Origin: JANYHF01 sp963732765
Lineage (GTDB): Bacteria > Pseudomonadota > Alphaproteobacteria > Rhizobiales > Hyphomicrobiaceae
Direction: 5' to 3'
Assembly: GCA_963732765.1 (NCBI GenBank)
Contig: CAVTAS010000010.1
Span: forward strand, 806,001-870,000
Length of the DNA: 64,000 nucleotides
Shown here: piece after piece, positions 15,659 through 24,623 of the stretch
How the letters are laid out: each line of letters begins with the position of its first letter
Numbering within the stretch: the stretch's first letter is position 1
Translations under genes and position numbers: made by a program
Notes under the pieces: generated by a model
The model's input: the letters and a program-made list of their open reading frames with translations, nothing else
What the model was told of the DNA's origin: nothing
Database searches by the model: none

Positions 15659-17238
15659 TGTTTGCCCCCGGCAGCTTCCCGGCCCTGGTCGCCCACGACA
15701 TCCGGCTGAGCTGGCGCGGCTTTGCCGCCATGTTCGGCGCCACCAGCACGCGCTGGAGCGTTGCCATCCTGTCCGTCTGCGCGGGCGGATTGCATCTGCT
15801 GGCCTGGCCGGCCGTCCACTACCTGCGCCCGCTCATGCACGGCCCCGACGCGAACTTGACGCCGCTGGCCGGTGCGCTCGCAGCAACCTTTGCCTGGATG
15901 ATCGCGCAAAGTCTTTTTGGGGCAACGCGCGCGCTCTACGACCGCGCCGATCTCGATCTGCTGCTGGGTTCGCCCTTACCGCCGGGGCGCGTTATCGCGG
16001 CCAAAGCAGCGGCCATCGGCGCCGGCACGTTTGGTGCGCTCGCGGTGTTTCTGCTGCCGGTCGCCAACATGGGCGCAGTTCTCGACGGCCCCATCTGGCT
16101 TGGCATCTATCCCGCCTTGATCGGCCTGGCATTGATTGCGACCTCCGTCGGACTCGCACTGGCGATTGGCCTGTTCTTCCTGGTTGGACCAGTCCGGGCG
16201 CGCCTCTATGCGCATATGACCGGTGCCGGCATCGGTGGCGCCTTCGTGCTCGGAGCACAGATCTTTGCCGTGTTGCCGGTGGCCACCCGCGAGGCAACCG
16301 CGCGCTGGCTCGATCAGACCGGCGTGGTGGCCAAAACCGGCGTCGGCGGCTTGTTCTGGTTGCCGTTGAACGCCGTACGCGGCCAAGCCGTCGATATGGC
16401 TATGTTGATGCTGCTTGGGCTGACGATCTTTGCCGCGACGGTCTGGCTGCTGGGCGAGCGCTTCGCCAGCGCCGCAACGGCGGCTGCCGGAGCACCTGCC
16501 GCTGGCGCGCGTGCGGGCTCGGCAGCTGTCACCCGCTTCCGCTCCGGCGTGGCGCGCAATCTGCGCCTAAAGGAATGGAAGCTGATGGTGCGCGATCCCA
16601 GCCTGTTCGCGCAGCTCGGTCTGCAGATCATCTATACCATCCCGATCGCCGTGGTGCTGTTGCGCAGCGATCTGGTGCCCACGGCCTTCGCCCTGGTGCC
16701 GACCATCGTGGTGATCGCGGCGCAAGTCGCCGGGTCAATCGCCTGGATCACGGTTTCGGGCGAGGATGCGCCCGAGCTGATCGCGTCGGCGCCTGTCACG
16801 TCCAGCGCCGTCGATCGCGCCAAGCTCAGCGCCGTGGTGCTGCCGGTGCTCGCCATCATTGGCCTGCCGCTCATTGCACTCGCCACCCTGTCGCCGCGCG
16901 CCGCCGTGATCGCGACGCTGTTTGCCGCCGGCGGCAGCGCTTGCACCGCGCTGCTCAACTTCTGGCATCCGATGCCGGGCAACCGCCGCGGCATGCTGCG
17001 CCGCCACCAGCAATCGCGGCTGATCGGGCTGATCGAGCACGGGCTGGCGATGCTATGGGCCTTCGCCAGCGTGTTCGCCCTGATTGGCAGCGCACTGGCC
17101 TTGGCTCCGCTCGGCTTGGTCGTCGCGATCCTGGCAATCTTCCGCAATATGCAGGGAACACCCTCACGCAAGCCCCGCAAGTCCGCGGTCACTCTCAAAA
17201 AACCTCTGTACGAGGGCGAAGTTCAACTTCCCCTGTAG
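15655..17238 (+). CDS. ABC transporter permease
   Basis: A 527-residue polytopic membrane protein, the membrane partner of the preceding ATPase, starting at the overlapping ATG 15655 (MMFAPGSFPALVAHDIRLSW). Some ten or more hydrophobic segments are visible in two blocks, separated by a cytoplasmic region of roughly residues 290-320 (KEWKLMVRDPSLFAQLGLQ follows), which is the coupling region seen in ABC-2 type permeases with large two-part architecture. The C-terminus is basic. No substrate-binding protein is nearby, in keeping with an exporter or housekeeping transporter. Function beyond ATP-driven transport is unknown. Confidence 0.85.
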   Translation: MMFAPGSFPALVAHDIRLSWRGFAAMFGATSTRWSVAILSVCAGGLHLLAWPAVHYLRPLMHGPDANLTPLAGALAATFAWMIAQSLFGATRALYDRADLDLLLGSPLPPGRVIAAKAAAIGAGTFGALAVFLLPVANMGAVLDGPIWLGIYPALIGLALIATSVGLALAIGLFFLVGPVRARLYAHMTGAGIGGAFVLGAQIFAVLPVATREATARWLDQTGVVAKTGVGGLFWLPLNAVRGQAVDMAMLMLLGLTIFAATVWLLGERFASAATAAAGAPAAGARAGSAAVTRFRSGVARNLRLKEWKLMVRDPSLFAQLGLQIIYTIPIAVVLLRSDLVPTAFALVPTIVVIAAQVAGSIAWITVSGEDAPELIASAPVTSSAVDRAKLSAVVLPVLAIIGLPLIALATLSPRAAVIATLFAAGGSACTALLNFWHPMPGNRRGMLRRHQQSRLIGLIEHGLAMLWAFASVFALIGSALALAPLGLVVAILAIFRNMQGTPSRKPRKSAVTLKKPLYEGEVQLPL

Positions 17239-17388
17239 TGCGAATCGGTCGAACCTCACGTTATGTAACCGGGTGTTACCTGTTCGCCGCGATTGGCGTG
17301 CGGTTACGGGACCGGTGCCGAAGTTCTGTTGAGTAGCGTTCTGTAGCTCGCCCCAGCCAATCGCCGGGGCGCCAGGGAGGCGTTGCTC

Positions 17389-18540
17389 ATGTTGTTCATG
17401 GTCCGGCCGGACGCCAAGTCCGTCACATTGTTGGCCGATGCGCTCGAGACCATCGAGGTGACGGCCGACGAGCTGTTGGATCAGCGCTTTGCGCCACACG
17501 ACCTCGACCTTGCCGGCCTGGATGGAGACGCCGCCGTACAGGCGCGACTGGCTGCGCTGCGCATGTTCGTGCGCCAGGTGCGCGATCTCGAACTCACCCT
17601 TCTGACCAAGCTGGAACAGGCCCGGGTGCGCGCCCGCACGGTTGCGCGCAGCGACTGGCGCCTGCGACCGATCATGTCGCTGTTCACGTCCGGAACCCAG
17701 GCGCTGGCCGATCACATCGCCTCGCCTCAAGGGCGCGCCGCCATGCGCTTCGACGGTTCCGATCAGGTGTACCCGTTCCTGCGCAGCCGCGAGCTGCTGC
17801 CCGCAATGGCCGAGCACTACGATGGCGCCGCCGAGCTGCTGGTGACCGACAGTTTCCGCATCTTGGGCCTGATCAAGGTGAGCGATCTGCTGGAGCGCTG
17901 CGAAGTGGCGCTGAATGCGCTCGATGCGCACTACGATCTCTACGACTGGCCCGCCGAAGAAGCGTCTCAGCCCGAAGAAGTGGTTGTGGAACCGCCGCGA
18001 ATTGCGGCCGTCGCCGCCGTTGCCAGCGCACCCGTTGCGATCGTCGTCGAGGCGAAGGTAGAACCGATCCCCGAGGCCGTGGTCGGAATGGCGACAGTTG
18101 TTTCCCCAGCTGAAGACGCAGCACCGGTGGCGCTTGCGGCAGAGGTCGAGAGTGCTGCCGAGGCTTCGGCAATTCGTGGGCACGTCGCGATGGAATCTGT
18201 TGCGCCCATCGTCAGCGCAGCAGCGGAAACAGCCGTTGCGCCTGCCGCAGTGGTCTCAGAGGAAGCTGCCGAGACGGTGGCCACGAATTGGGGCGAGGGG
18301 ATCCCGGCTACGATCGTCGCAGCGAAGCGCTGGCCGTCGAGGTCCACCGCAGAGACGATAGGTCTGGCCCCCGAACATCCAGACGCCGAAGCGCCCAGCA
18401 AGGAAGCAATTGCGATTGCCGAAGCTGCTGCCGAAGACAGTCTCAAGAGCCTCAGTGAGCGCCTCGCAGATCTGCGCCAAGGCGATCCCGCCGTGCCCGT
18501 GGCAGAGCAGACCGAAACCGCCAAATCGGACGCCGCCTGA
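17389..18540 (+). CDS. hypothetical protein with Ala/Val/Glu-rich low-complexity C-terminal half
   Basis: A 383-residue protein I do not recognise. The ATG at 17389 has GGGAGG nine bases upstream. The first 190 residues are a compact, mostly helical charged region (DAKSVTLLADALETIEVTAD, RQVRDLELTLLTKLEQARVR). From about residue 195 the sequence turns into a long run of Ala, Val and Glu (EEVVVEPPRIAAVAAVASAP), with no membrane segment or signal peptide, ending in ERLADLRQGDPAVPVAEQTE. The second half is probably disordered. It is preceded by a 150-bp gap after the ABC permease and followed 87 bp later by the SIMPL protein. Confidence 0.7.
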   Translation: MLFMVRPDAKSVTLLADALETIEVTADELLDQRFAPHDLDLAGLDGDAAVQARLAALRMFVRQVRDLELTLLTKLEQARVRARTVARSDWRLRPIMSLFTSGTQALADHIASPQGRAAMRFDGSDQVYPFLRSRELLPAMAEHYDGAAELLVTDSFRILGLIKVSDLLERCEVALNALDAHYDLYDWPAEEASQPEEVVVEPPRIAAVAAVASAPVAIVVEAKVEPIPEAVVGMATVVSPAEDAAPVALAAEVESAAEASAIRGHVAMESVAPIVSAAAETAVAPAAVVSEEAAETVATNWGEGIPATIVAAKRWPSRSTAETIGLAPEHPDAEAPSKEAIAIAEAAAEDSLKSLSERLADLRQGDPAVPVAEQTETAKSDAA

Positions 18541-18627
18541 ACTCTGTTCCGGCGTTACAGTTGGCCTCAAATCCAGCGCAATGACAGCTATCCTTGGGCG
18601 CTAACGCTGCTCCCGGAAGGATCATCC

Positions 18628-19350
18628 ATGTACGGACCAATCCGCACTGTCGCCGCCGTCTGCCTCGCCGCCGCGCTGATGCTGCCGGCGGTTTCCGCTT
18701 TCGCTGCCGATGAGTCCAAGCCCATGAACCCGACCATTTCGATCACCTCGTCCGGCACCGTCACCGCCAAACCCGATCAAGTCGCCATCACCATCGGCGT
18801 GACCAGCCGGGCCAAGACAGCCAAGGCGGCGCTTGCCGCCAATACCGCCGCGATGCAGCCGGTTGTGACGGCGCTGAAGGCCTCCGGCATCGAGCCGCGC
18901 GACATCCAGACTTCGAACTTCAACCTCGCCCCGACTTACGAATACCTACAGAACGGCAAACCGCCCCGGCTGACTGGCTACGAGGTTTCCAACACCGTCG
19001 AAATCCGGCTGCGCAAGGTCGAGAAGCTGGGTGAAATCCTGGACCAAGTGGTGGGTGAGGGATCGAACCAGATCAGCGGCATCCAGTTCATCGTCAGCAA
19101 GGCCGACGAACTGCGCGACGAAGCGCGCAAATCCGCTGTCGCCAACGCCACGCGCATCGCCAGAACCTACGCCGAAGCCGCCGGGGTCAAGCTGGGCACT
19201 ATCATCTCGATCGCTGAGCCGATGGGCGAGGCGCCGCAGCCGCGCGGGCGCGTGATGATGCAGAAATCCTCGGCCGAAGCCGCGGCCCCGATCGAAGCGG
19301 GCGAAGAGACCATCGCGGCCACCGTGACCATGATTTGGGCGCTGCAGTAG
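18628..19350 (+). CDS. SIMPL domain (DUF541) exported protein
   Basis: A 240-residue periplasmic or outer-surface protein. The ATG at 18628 follows GGAAGGATCATCC and gives a clear signal peptide ending ALMLPAVSAFA-ADES. The SIMPL pattern is plain: ITSSGTVTAKPDQVAITIGV at the start, QTSNFNLAPTYEY in the middle, ISGIQFIVSKADELRDEARK and the final EETIAATVTMIWAL. Family members (bacterial YggE/Bp26 type) form rings or channels and are linked to oxidative-stress tolerance; the specific job is not known. It converges on the YceD gene with only 1 bp between the two stop codons. Confidence 0.93.
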   Translation: MYGPIRTVAAVCLAAALMLPAVSAFAADESKPMNPTISITSSGTVTAKPDQVAITIGVTSRAKTAKAALAANTAAMQPVVTALKASGIEPRDIQTSNFNLAPTYEYLQNGKPPRLTGYEVSNTVEIRLRKVEKLGEILDQVVGEGSNQISGIQFIVSKADELRDEARKSAVANATRIARTYAEAAGVKLGTIISIAEPMGEAPQPRGRVMMQKSSAEAAAPIEAGEETIAATVTMIWALQ

Positions 19351-19351
19351 G

Positions 19352-19906
19352 CTACCCACCCTGATTTCCGCGCAGTTTGCTGAGGGCAGCGAACGGCGAC
19401 AGCTTTTCCTTGTTCGCCTCGCCCGGATCGGCGAATTCGGCGCCGGGTTTGCGCGGGTACGGATCGATCGCGGTGGACAGCAGCTCGTAGGCGTACTGCC
19501 CGAGGTCGATTTTGCCGTCGGCATAGGTCTCGGTGATGGTTTCGGAGAGCGGATCGAACGCGACTTCGACCTCCTCTTTCTGGCCGGTGGCGGCCGGGAT
19601 CAGGTCCAAGTCCACCTCGTCGCGGGCGGTCGATGCGACCGGCTCGGTGGTGACGACGCAGGCCTGCACCACGTCGGCCGTTACTTCGGCGCGCATACGG
19701 AAGCCGGTGGGCGGCATGGACTTCAAGTTATAGCTCAACACCAGGCTCTTGCATTCCAGCAGTTCAAGCGCCTTGGCGATGGCGGCGCGCTCGTCCGGCG
19801 TTGCTTCAATGCGGCCGGACTTGCCGCCCCCGAGCTTGCCGTCCTCCAGGATCCAGCGCGGGCCGACGAAGGGATGAATGGGGGTATCGGTCATGGGACT
19901 TTCCAT
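19352..19906 (-). CDS. YceD family protein (DUF177)
   Basis: A 184-residue protein of the DUF177/YceD family, which in other bacteria is linked to ribosomal RNA or large-subunit accumulation. The conserved core includes KSLVLSYNLKSMPPTGFRMR, CVVTTEPV with the family's cysteine, and the acidic end DLGQYAYELLSTAIDPYPRK with PGAEF. The ATG at 19906 overlaps the preceding stop (TGATG); the ATG at 19894 (MTDTP) is an alternative. It follows the cytochrome bc1 chaperone directly, a known alphaproteobacterial pairing. Where many relatives have plsX next, here a converging SIMPL gene follows. Confidence 0.9.
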   Translation of the reverse strand: MESPMTDTPIHPFVGPRWILEDGKLGGGKSGRIEATPDERAAIAKALELLECKSLVLSYNLKSMPPTGFRMRAEVTADVVQACVVTTEPVASTARDEVDLDLIPAATGQKEEVEVAFDPLSETITETYADGKIDLGQYAYELLSTAIDPYPRKPGAEFADPGEANKEKLSPFAALSKLRGNQGG

Positions 19907-20445
19907 CAGGCTGAGGCGTGGGGCGGCGGGTAGGCGACCGTGCCGGCCATGAGTGTTTCGACGTTCTGTGCGCCGAGGCCGATAGCCACCTGCTGCACAT
20001 AGAGGGCCAATTTGCGGACGTCGAGCGGGCCGTCCTGGCTGGCGGGAACGTTGCGCTGCAAGGCTTGCTCCAGGCCGGATTGGTCGCCGGCATTCAAGGC
20101 CTCATCGTAGACTTTCAGCCGGCCATAGAAGGCGCTGGCGGCCCCTTGCACCTTCTTGCCGACGCGCAGATCGCTGACGCCCAGCTCGCGCATATCGTCG
20201 TCCAGCGCGGCCACCATTTCCTCCAGAACCGCCTGGCCTACCGCCTTGCCGGCTGGCCCTTCTGCAGTCAGCCGGCGCACCAGCAGACCCACATGCAAGG
20301 CCACCATTTCAAACCGGCCCTCCAGTGTATCGGCGACACGCCAATCGCGGAATAGCATGGGATCGAGGGCCGCAGCCACACTGGAGCCATAAAGCTGCCG
20401 CGCAGTCGATGTCCGCTGCCCTCGCGTCTTGAACCATTGCAGCAT
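19906..20445 (-). CDS. ubiquinol-cytochrome c chaperone family protein (CBP3-like)
   Basis: A 179-residue cytoplasmic protein related to CBP3, an assembly factor for cytochrome b in complex III. The start is the ATG at 20443-20445 (MLQWFKTR). Family features are ARQLYGSSVAAALDPMLFRD, FEMVALHVGLLVRRL, and DDDMRELGVSDLRVGKKVQG with the conserved MRE-GVSDL-VGKK pattern, followed by AFYGRLKVYDEAL. It overlaps YceD by one base at the stop and is divergent from bamE, with 174 bp between start codons. The trio bamE / chaperone / yceD is a classic alphaproteobacterial arrangement. Confidence 0.93.
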   Translation of the reverse strand: MLQWFKTRGQRTSTARQLYGSSVAAALDPMLFRDWRVADTLEGRFEMVALHVGLLVRRLTAEGPAGKAVGQAVLEEMVAALDDDMRELGVSDLRVGKKVQGAASAFYGRLKVYDEALNAGDQSGLEQALQRNVPASQDGPLDVRKLALYVQQVAIGLGAQNVETLMAGTVAYPPPHASA

Positions 20446-20619
20446 GACGGCGCTTTCTTCCCGGGGTTGATTTGCGATAGTGGCGCTGAGCCCTGGGGAT
20501 CGCAAGCCCATCTTGAAGCCCCGGGCGGGTTGCCGCGTTGCATTGGCGAGGGCGGGGGAGTACGTTTTTTTGGGGGCTTGGGCAGCGATTCCGCTGCTGA
20601 CGATTTGGGGCGTTTTGCA

Positions 20620-21087
20620 ATGAAGCTCACGGTTGGACCGACTGCGACGCGGGGTCTCGCGATAGGCGCGCTGCTGCTTGCCGCGACCTCATTGGCTGGT
20701 TGTATCACACAGGAAGAGCGGCGCGGGCATCTGTTCGTGGCCGCCGATATCCAGCAGATCCAGCCGGGCATGACGCAGGACCAGGTGCGCGGAGTGTTGG
20801 GGTCGCCCGACACCACCTCGACGGTCGGAAACCAGGCCTTTTACTACATTTCCAGCACCGCCAAGGGGACGGCCTTTCTCGAGCCGACCGAGGTCGACCG
20901 CAAGATTCTCGCGGTTTATTTCAATCCGGTCGGTACGGTCGAACAGGTCGCCAACTACACCATGCAGGACGGCAAGGTGATCGACATCGTCGGTCGCGAA
21001 ACAGGCTCGGCGGTGGGCGACAAGAGCCTGATCGAGAAGCTCTTCAAGGGCGTCGGCAAGAAGCAGAAATTGTTCGACGACAAGTGA
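20620..21087 (+). CDS. bamE: outer membrane protein assembly factor BamE (OmlA/SmpA) lipoprotein
   Basis: A 155-residue lipoprotein from the ATG at 20620 (MKLTVGPTATRGLAIGALLL), with lipobox LAGC giving an acylated cysteine near residue 28. The SmpA/OmlA core is IQPGMTQDQVRGVLGSPDTT followed by FYYISSTAKG and ILAVYFNPVGTVEQVANYTM, matching BamE, a small subunit of the machine that inserts outer membrane beta-barrels. The C-terminal extension DKSLIEKLFKGVGKKQKLF is usual in alphaproteobacteria. It faces away from the bc1 chaperone gene. A hairpin follows 21 bp after the stop. Confidence 0.9.
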   Translation: MKLTVGPTATRGLAIGALLLAATSLAGCITQEERRGHLFVAADIQQIQPGMTQDQVRGVLGSPDTTSTVGNQAFYYISSTAKGTAFLEPTEVDRKILAVYFNPVGTVEQVANYTMQDGKVIDIVGRETGSAVGDKSLIEKLFKGVGKKQKLFDDK

Positions 21088-21107
21088 GAAAAATACGGAA
21101 TTGATTG

Positions 21108-21136
21108 GGAATTACTCAGGAATTTCGAGTAATTCC
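21108..21136 (+). terminator. hairpin after bamE
   Basis: GGAATTACTC and GAGTAATTCC form a perfect 10-bp stem with a 9-base loop, 21 bp past the bamE stop. There is no strong U-tract after it. It probably ends bamE transcription, and also lies beyond the end of the converging ABC transporter operon (stop at 21208). Confidence 0.6.
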
Positions 21137-21207
21137 TGTCACAACTCTGGAACAGTTAGTAAACCGGGGACAGACCGCGCAGGAACTGTTGTGCAGCCCC
21201 CGATTGA

Positions 21208-22353
21208 TTACAACCGGTCCCCGCTTTTGGCATCGAACAGGCTCGCGAGTCCCACCCGGAAGCGCACCGACACCGGCTGCCCCGGAGCATAGTGCGCACT
21301 GGATTCCACGCGCGCCGACATGGTCTGGCCGTCGAGGTTGAGCCACACCAGACTATCCGATCCCATCGGCTCGACCAGATCGACCGTAGCCGGGAACGTC
21401 GCCGACGATCCTGCCTCGGCGCCGGTGCCGACGCGGATGTGCTCGGGACGCACGCCGAACTCGACCTCGGCGCCGGCCTGCAAGGGACCCATTGCGACGT
21501 ATTCGGACAATGGCACCCGCGCCGCGCCCAATTGCAGCATCGGCTGATTGCCGCCGGACGCGATCGTGCCCTTCAAGAAGTTCATCGAAGGCGAGCCGAT
21601 GAAGCCGGCGACGTAGCGGTTCTTGGGCTTGTTGTAGATCGTCAGCGGCGCGTCGAGCTGCTGGATTACGCCGGACTTCATGACGGCGATGCGGTCGGCC
21701 AGCGTCAGAGCTTCGATCTGGTCGTGGGTGACGTAGATCATGGTGTTGCCCAGGCGCTGATGCAGGCGCTTGATCTCGACCCGGAGTTCGGCGCGCAGCT
21801 TGGCGTCGAGATTGGACAAAGGCTCGTCGAACAGGAACACGTCGACGTCGCGCACCAGGGCGCGGCCGATGGCGACGCGCTGGCGCTGACCGCCGGAGAG
21901 CGCCGTTGGTTTGCGCTGCAGCAGTGGCTCCAGCTGCAGGATCTGCGCGGCGCGATCGACGCGCTCCTTGATCTGCGCCTTGGGCATGCCGGAAACGCGC
22001 AGGCCGAACGAGAGGTTCCGTTCCACCGTCATCTGCGGATAGAGCGCATACGACTGGAACACCATGCCGATGCCGCGGTCCTTGGGCTCTTCCCAGGTGA
22101 CGTTCTTGCCCTTGATGAAGACCTTGCCCTGGCTTGGCTCAAGCAGCCCGGCGATGCAATTCAACAATGTCGACTTTCCGCAGCCCGACGGTCCCAGCAG
22201 CACCAGGAACTCGCCCTCTGCGATATGCAAATCCAGCTCGTGCAGCACCTTCACATTGCCGTAGCTCAGCGCCAGGCCTTGCACCGAAACGCTCGGGCGC
22301 TTGCCGTCGGACATCACTTGGCCGGTCGCGTTCATTTGCATGTTGTCGTTCAT
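21208..22353 (-). CDS. sugar ABC transporter ATP-binding protein (MalK/UgpC/GtsD type)
   Basis: A 381-residue ATPase with the long C-terminal regulatory (TOBE/OB) domain of the MalK group. Walker A is GPSGCGKSTLLNCIAGL, the Q-loop MVFQSYALYPQMTV, the signature LSGGQRQRVAIGRALVRD, Walker B FLFDEPLSNLD, and the switch histidine YVTHDQIEA. The C-terminal domain contains FGVRPEHIRVG and ends near KSGDRL. It is the last gene of the importer operon, 4 bp after the second permease. The N-terminus carries about 20 residues before the ATPase fold, so a start a few codons inside is possible. Confidence 0.95.
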   Translation of the reverse strand: MNDNMQMNATGQVMSDGKRPSVSVQGLALSYGNVKVLHELDLHIAEGEFLVLLGPSGCGKSTLLNCIAGLLEPSQGKVFIKGKNVTWEEPKDRGIGMVFQSYALYPQMTVERNLSFGLRVSGMPKAQIKERVDRAAQILQLEPLLQRKPTALSGGQRQRVAIGRALVRDVDVFLFDEPLSNLDAKLRAELRVEIKRLHQRLGNTMIYVTHDQIEALTLADRIAVMKSGVIQQLDAPLTIYNKPKNRYVAGFIGSPSMNFLKGTIASGGNQPMLQLGAARVPLSEYVAMGPLQAGAEVEFGVRPEHIRVGTGAEAGSSATFPATVDLVEPMGSDSLVWLNLDGQTMSARVESSAHYAPGQPVSVRFRVGLASLFDAKSGDRL

Positions 22354-22356
22354 GGC

Positions 22357-23262
22357 TCAGCCCTTCACCGCACCGGCGGCGATGCCGCGTACAAAGTATT
22401 TTCCCGAGAAGAAGTAGATGGCGAGCGGGACCAGGCCCGTCAGCAAAGTGGCCGCCATCTCGACGTTGTATTCCTTCACACCCATGGTCGAGGTGAAGAT
22501 ATTGTTGAGCTGCACGGTCATGGGATAGTTGGTGAGGCCGGCGAACACGACGCCGAATAGATAGTCGTTCCAGATGCCCGTCACCTGCAAGATCACCGCG
22601 ACGGTGAAAATCGGCAGCGACATCGGCGCCATGACTTGCAGGAAGATGCGCCAGAAGCCGGCGCCATCGACGCGCGCGGCCTTGAAGAGCTCGGGCGGCA
22701 GCGAGGCAAAGTAGTTGCGGAACAGTAGCGTCAGGATCGGCAGGCCGAAGATGGTGTGGATCAGGATCACGGCGTAGAGCGTGGAGAAAATGCCAAGGTT
22801 CCTGGTCAGCAGCACCAGCGGATAGAGCATCACCTGATAGGGGATGAACGAGCCGACGATCAGCACGGTGAAGAACAGGTTGGCATAGCGGAACGGCCAA
22901 TTTGCCAGCGAATAGCCCGCGACCGAGGCCACCGCGATTGAGACGATCACGGACGGAATAGTGATCTTCACCGAGTTCCAGAAACCGACCTTGATGCCAT
23001 TGCAATAAAGGCCAGTGCAGACCGTGTTCCAGGCCTTGTCCCAAGACGCGAACGAGAAGTGCGAACCCGGAATGAAAATGTTGCCGTCGCGGATCTCGTT
23101 GAGGTCCTTGAACGACGTGATGATCATCACATAGAGCGGCAACAGCCAGTAGAGCGAGGTTAGGATCAGAACCGCATAGACCATGACGCGGCCAGGCGCG
23201 AACCATCGCTTGGGTTTGGGGCCGCTGGGATCGATGCCGAGATTTGCCGTTGTGGTGCTCAT
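22357..23262 (-). CDS. sugar ABC transporter permease (MalG type)
   Basis: A 301-residue inner-membrane protein with six helices, one of two permeases of the sugar importer. The start is the ATG at 23262 (MSTTTANLGIDPSGPKPKRW). The coupling EAA-like loop reads LPPELFKAARVDGAGFWRIF, and the C-terminal KYFVRGIAAGAVKG is the typical end of MalG-type permeases. It overlaps the preceding permease by 4 bp and is followed after 3 bp by the ATPase gene, so the three are one transcript. Confidence 0.95.
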   Translation of the reverse strand: MSTTTANLGIDPSGPKPKRWFAPGRVMVYAVLILTSLYWLLPLYVMIITSFKDLNEIRDGNIFIPGSHFSFASWDKAWNTVCTGLYCNGIKVGFWNSVKITIPSVIVSIAVASVAGYSLANWPFRYANLFFTVLIVGSFIPYQVMLYPLVLLTRNLGIFSTLYAVILIHTIFGLPILTLLFRNYFASLPPELFKAARVDGAGFWRIFLQVMAPMSLPIFTVAVILQVTGIWNDYLFGVVFAGLTNYPMTVQLNNIFTSTMGVKEYNVEMAATLLTGLVPLAIYFFSGKYFVRGIAAGAVKG

Positions 23263-24503
23263 CGCGTTGGCTTCCCCCTGATGAACTCGACATAGACCCA
23301 GGGGACCAGAACAATCGACGTCATGCCGAGCATGATCGTCGAGGCGGCAAGCCCACCGGCGAGATTGCCGTTGAAGACTTTTTCAAGCACATACATGGCG
23401 GGCACCTGGGACGAGATGCCCGGCCCCCCTTGCGTCAGCGACAGCACAAGATCGAAAACGCGCACCGCGCCCGAGGCCACGATCACCAAGGTGGTAATCA
23501 GTACCGGGCGCATCATCGGTAGGATGATCTGCAGATAGGTGCGCCACTTCGGAATGCCGTCGATCTTGGCAGCTTTCCAGACTTCGTCGTCGACCCCGCG
23601 CAAGCCAGCCAGCATCAAGGCCATCACCAGCCCCGTGCCCTGCCACAGGCCCGCGATCACGACGGCGTAGATGGAATACTTGATATTGGTCAGCCAATCG
23701 AACTCGAATGAGGTCCAACCCATCTGGCGAACCGATCGCTCAAGCCCATAGGCCGGGCTCATGATCCAGGCCCACACATGCCCCGTGACGATGAAGGACA
23801 GCGCGAAGGGATAAAGATAAATCGTGCGGAACACGCCTTCGGCACGGATCTTCTGATCCATCATGACAGCGATCAGGAACCCCAGCACGAAGGAGATACT
23901 GACAAAACAGATGGCGTAGAGCGTCATGTTCTGGAGCGACTTGATCCAGCGCTCGTTGCTCATCAAAAACGTGTACTGATTGAACCCAACGAGGTTCCAG
24001 ACCGGGAAAAACTTGGCGTCGGTGAGCGAGAACGCCATAGTCCAGATGGTGCTGCCAACAAAGCCAACCAGGACAATCAGCATCATCGGCAGGGAGGCGA
24101 GCTTCGACATCAGGTTTCGGAACGGACCGTTCCAAACCATGCCCGACAGCACCGCAAAGACGACGGCGAGCGTGCCGATCTTGAAGACGATCTCGATGGT
24201 TTGCTGAGACGCAACGCCACCCAGATATCGCGGTGCGAAATACGCCCAGGCCATCAGCGCAAGCGAGGCCAGAATCAACAGGACTTTGGACAGTGTTCGA
24301 CGAAACGGGATGTCGAGTATAACAACCAGAAGCGTACCAACCACAAGGCTGATAACTGTGCCGACAATGCCGGACAGGACAAACGGAATATCGAAATAAT
24401 AGGCCAGGCCGGTCAACAACAAGAACAGGCCGGTCAGCACTTCCTTCAGCAAACGGCCGTTGCCATCGACGCGTGCGGGTTCATCTAGTGCAAGGACACT
24501 CAT
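23259..24503 (-). CDS. sugar ABC transporter permease (MalF type)
   Basis: A 414-residue inner-membrane permease with a longer N-terminal membrane domain (about three extra helices: GLFLLLTGLAYYFDIPFVL and following), as in MalF. The EAA loop is GVDDEVWKAAKIDGIPKWRT. The C-terminus is WVYVEFIRGKPTR and its stop overlaps the MalG-type gene start. It starts at the ATG 24503. Upstream, 616 bp separate it from the binding-protein gene, unusually long for an operon and filled with a family B element and a large hairpin. Confidence 0.93.
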   Translation of the reverse strand: MSVLALDEPARVDGNGRLLKEVLTGLFLLLTGLAYYFDIPFVLSGIVGTVISLVVGTLLVVILDIPFRRTLSKVLLILASLALMAWAYFAPRYLGGVASQQTIEIVFKIGTLAVVFAVLSGMVWNGPFRNLMSKLASLPMMLIVLVGFVGSTIWTMAFSLTDAKFFPVWNLVGFNQYTFLMSNERWIKSLQNMTLYAICFVSISFVLGFLIAVMMDQKIRAEGVFRTIYLYPFALSFIVTGHVWAWIMSPAYGLERSVRQMGWTSFEFDWLTNIKYSIYAVVIAGLWQGTGLVMALMLAGLRGVDDEVWKAAKIDGIPKWRTYLQIILPMMRPVLITTLVIVASGAVRVFDLVLSLTQGGPGISSQVPAMYVLEKVFNGNLAGGLAASTIMLGMTSIVLVPWVYVEFIRGKPTR

Positions 24504-24623
24504 GCTCTACGCAACTTCTCTGACCCAACAAAACCGCTCAAGACCCTGTAGTACAGTCTATCGAAAGTTCTAACCCAGGTATTTTGCTCCGCACGGAGGC
24601 GGAGCGGCTCAATCGCCTTCTCC

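Noticed and set aside
21292..22560. A 422-codon open frame opposite the MalK-like ATPase gene
   Set aside because: Composition is His/Gln/Arg-rich without motifs; the ATPase on the other strand is certain.
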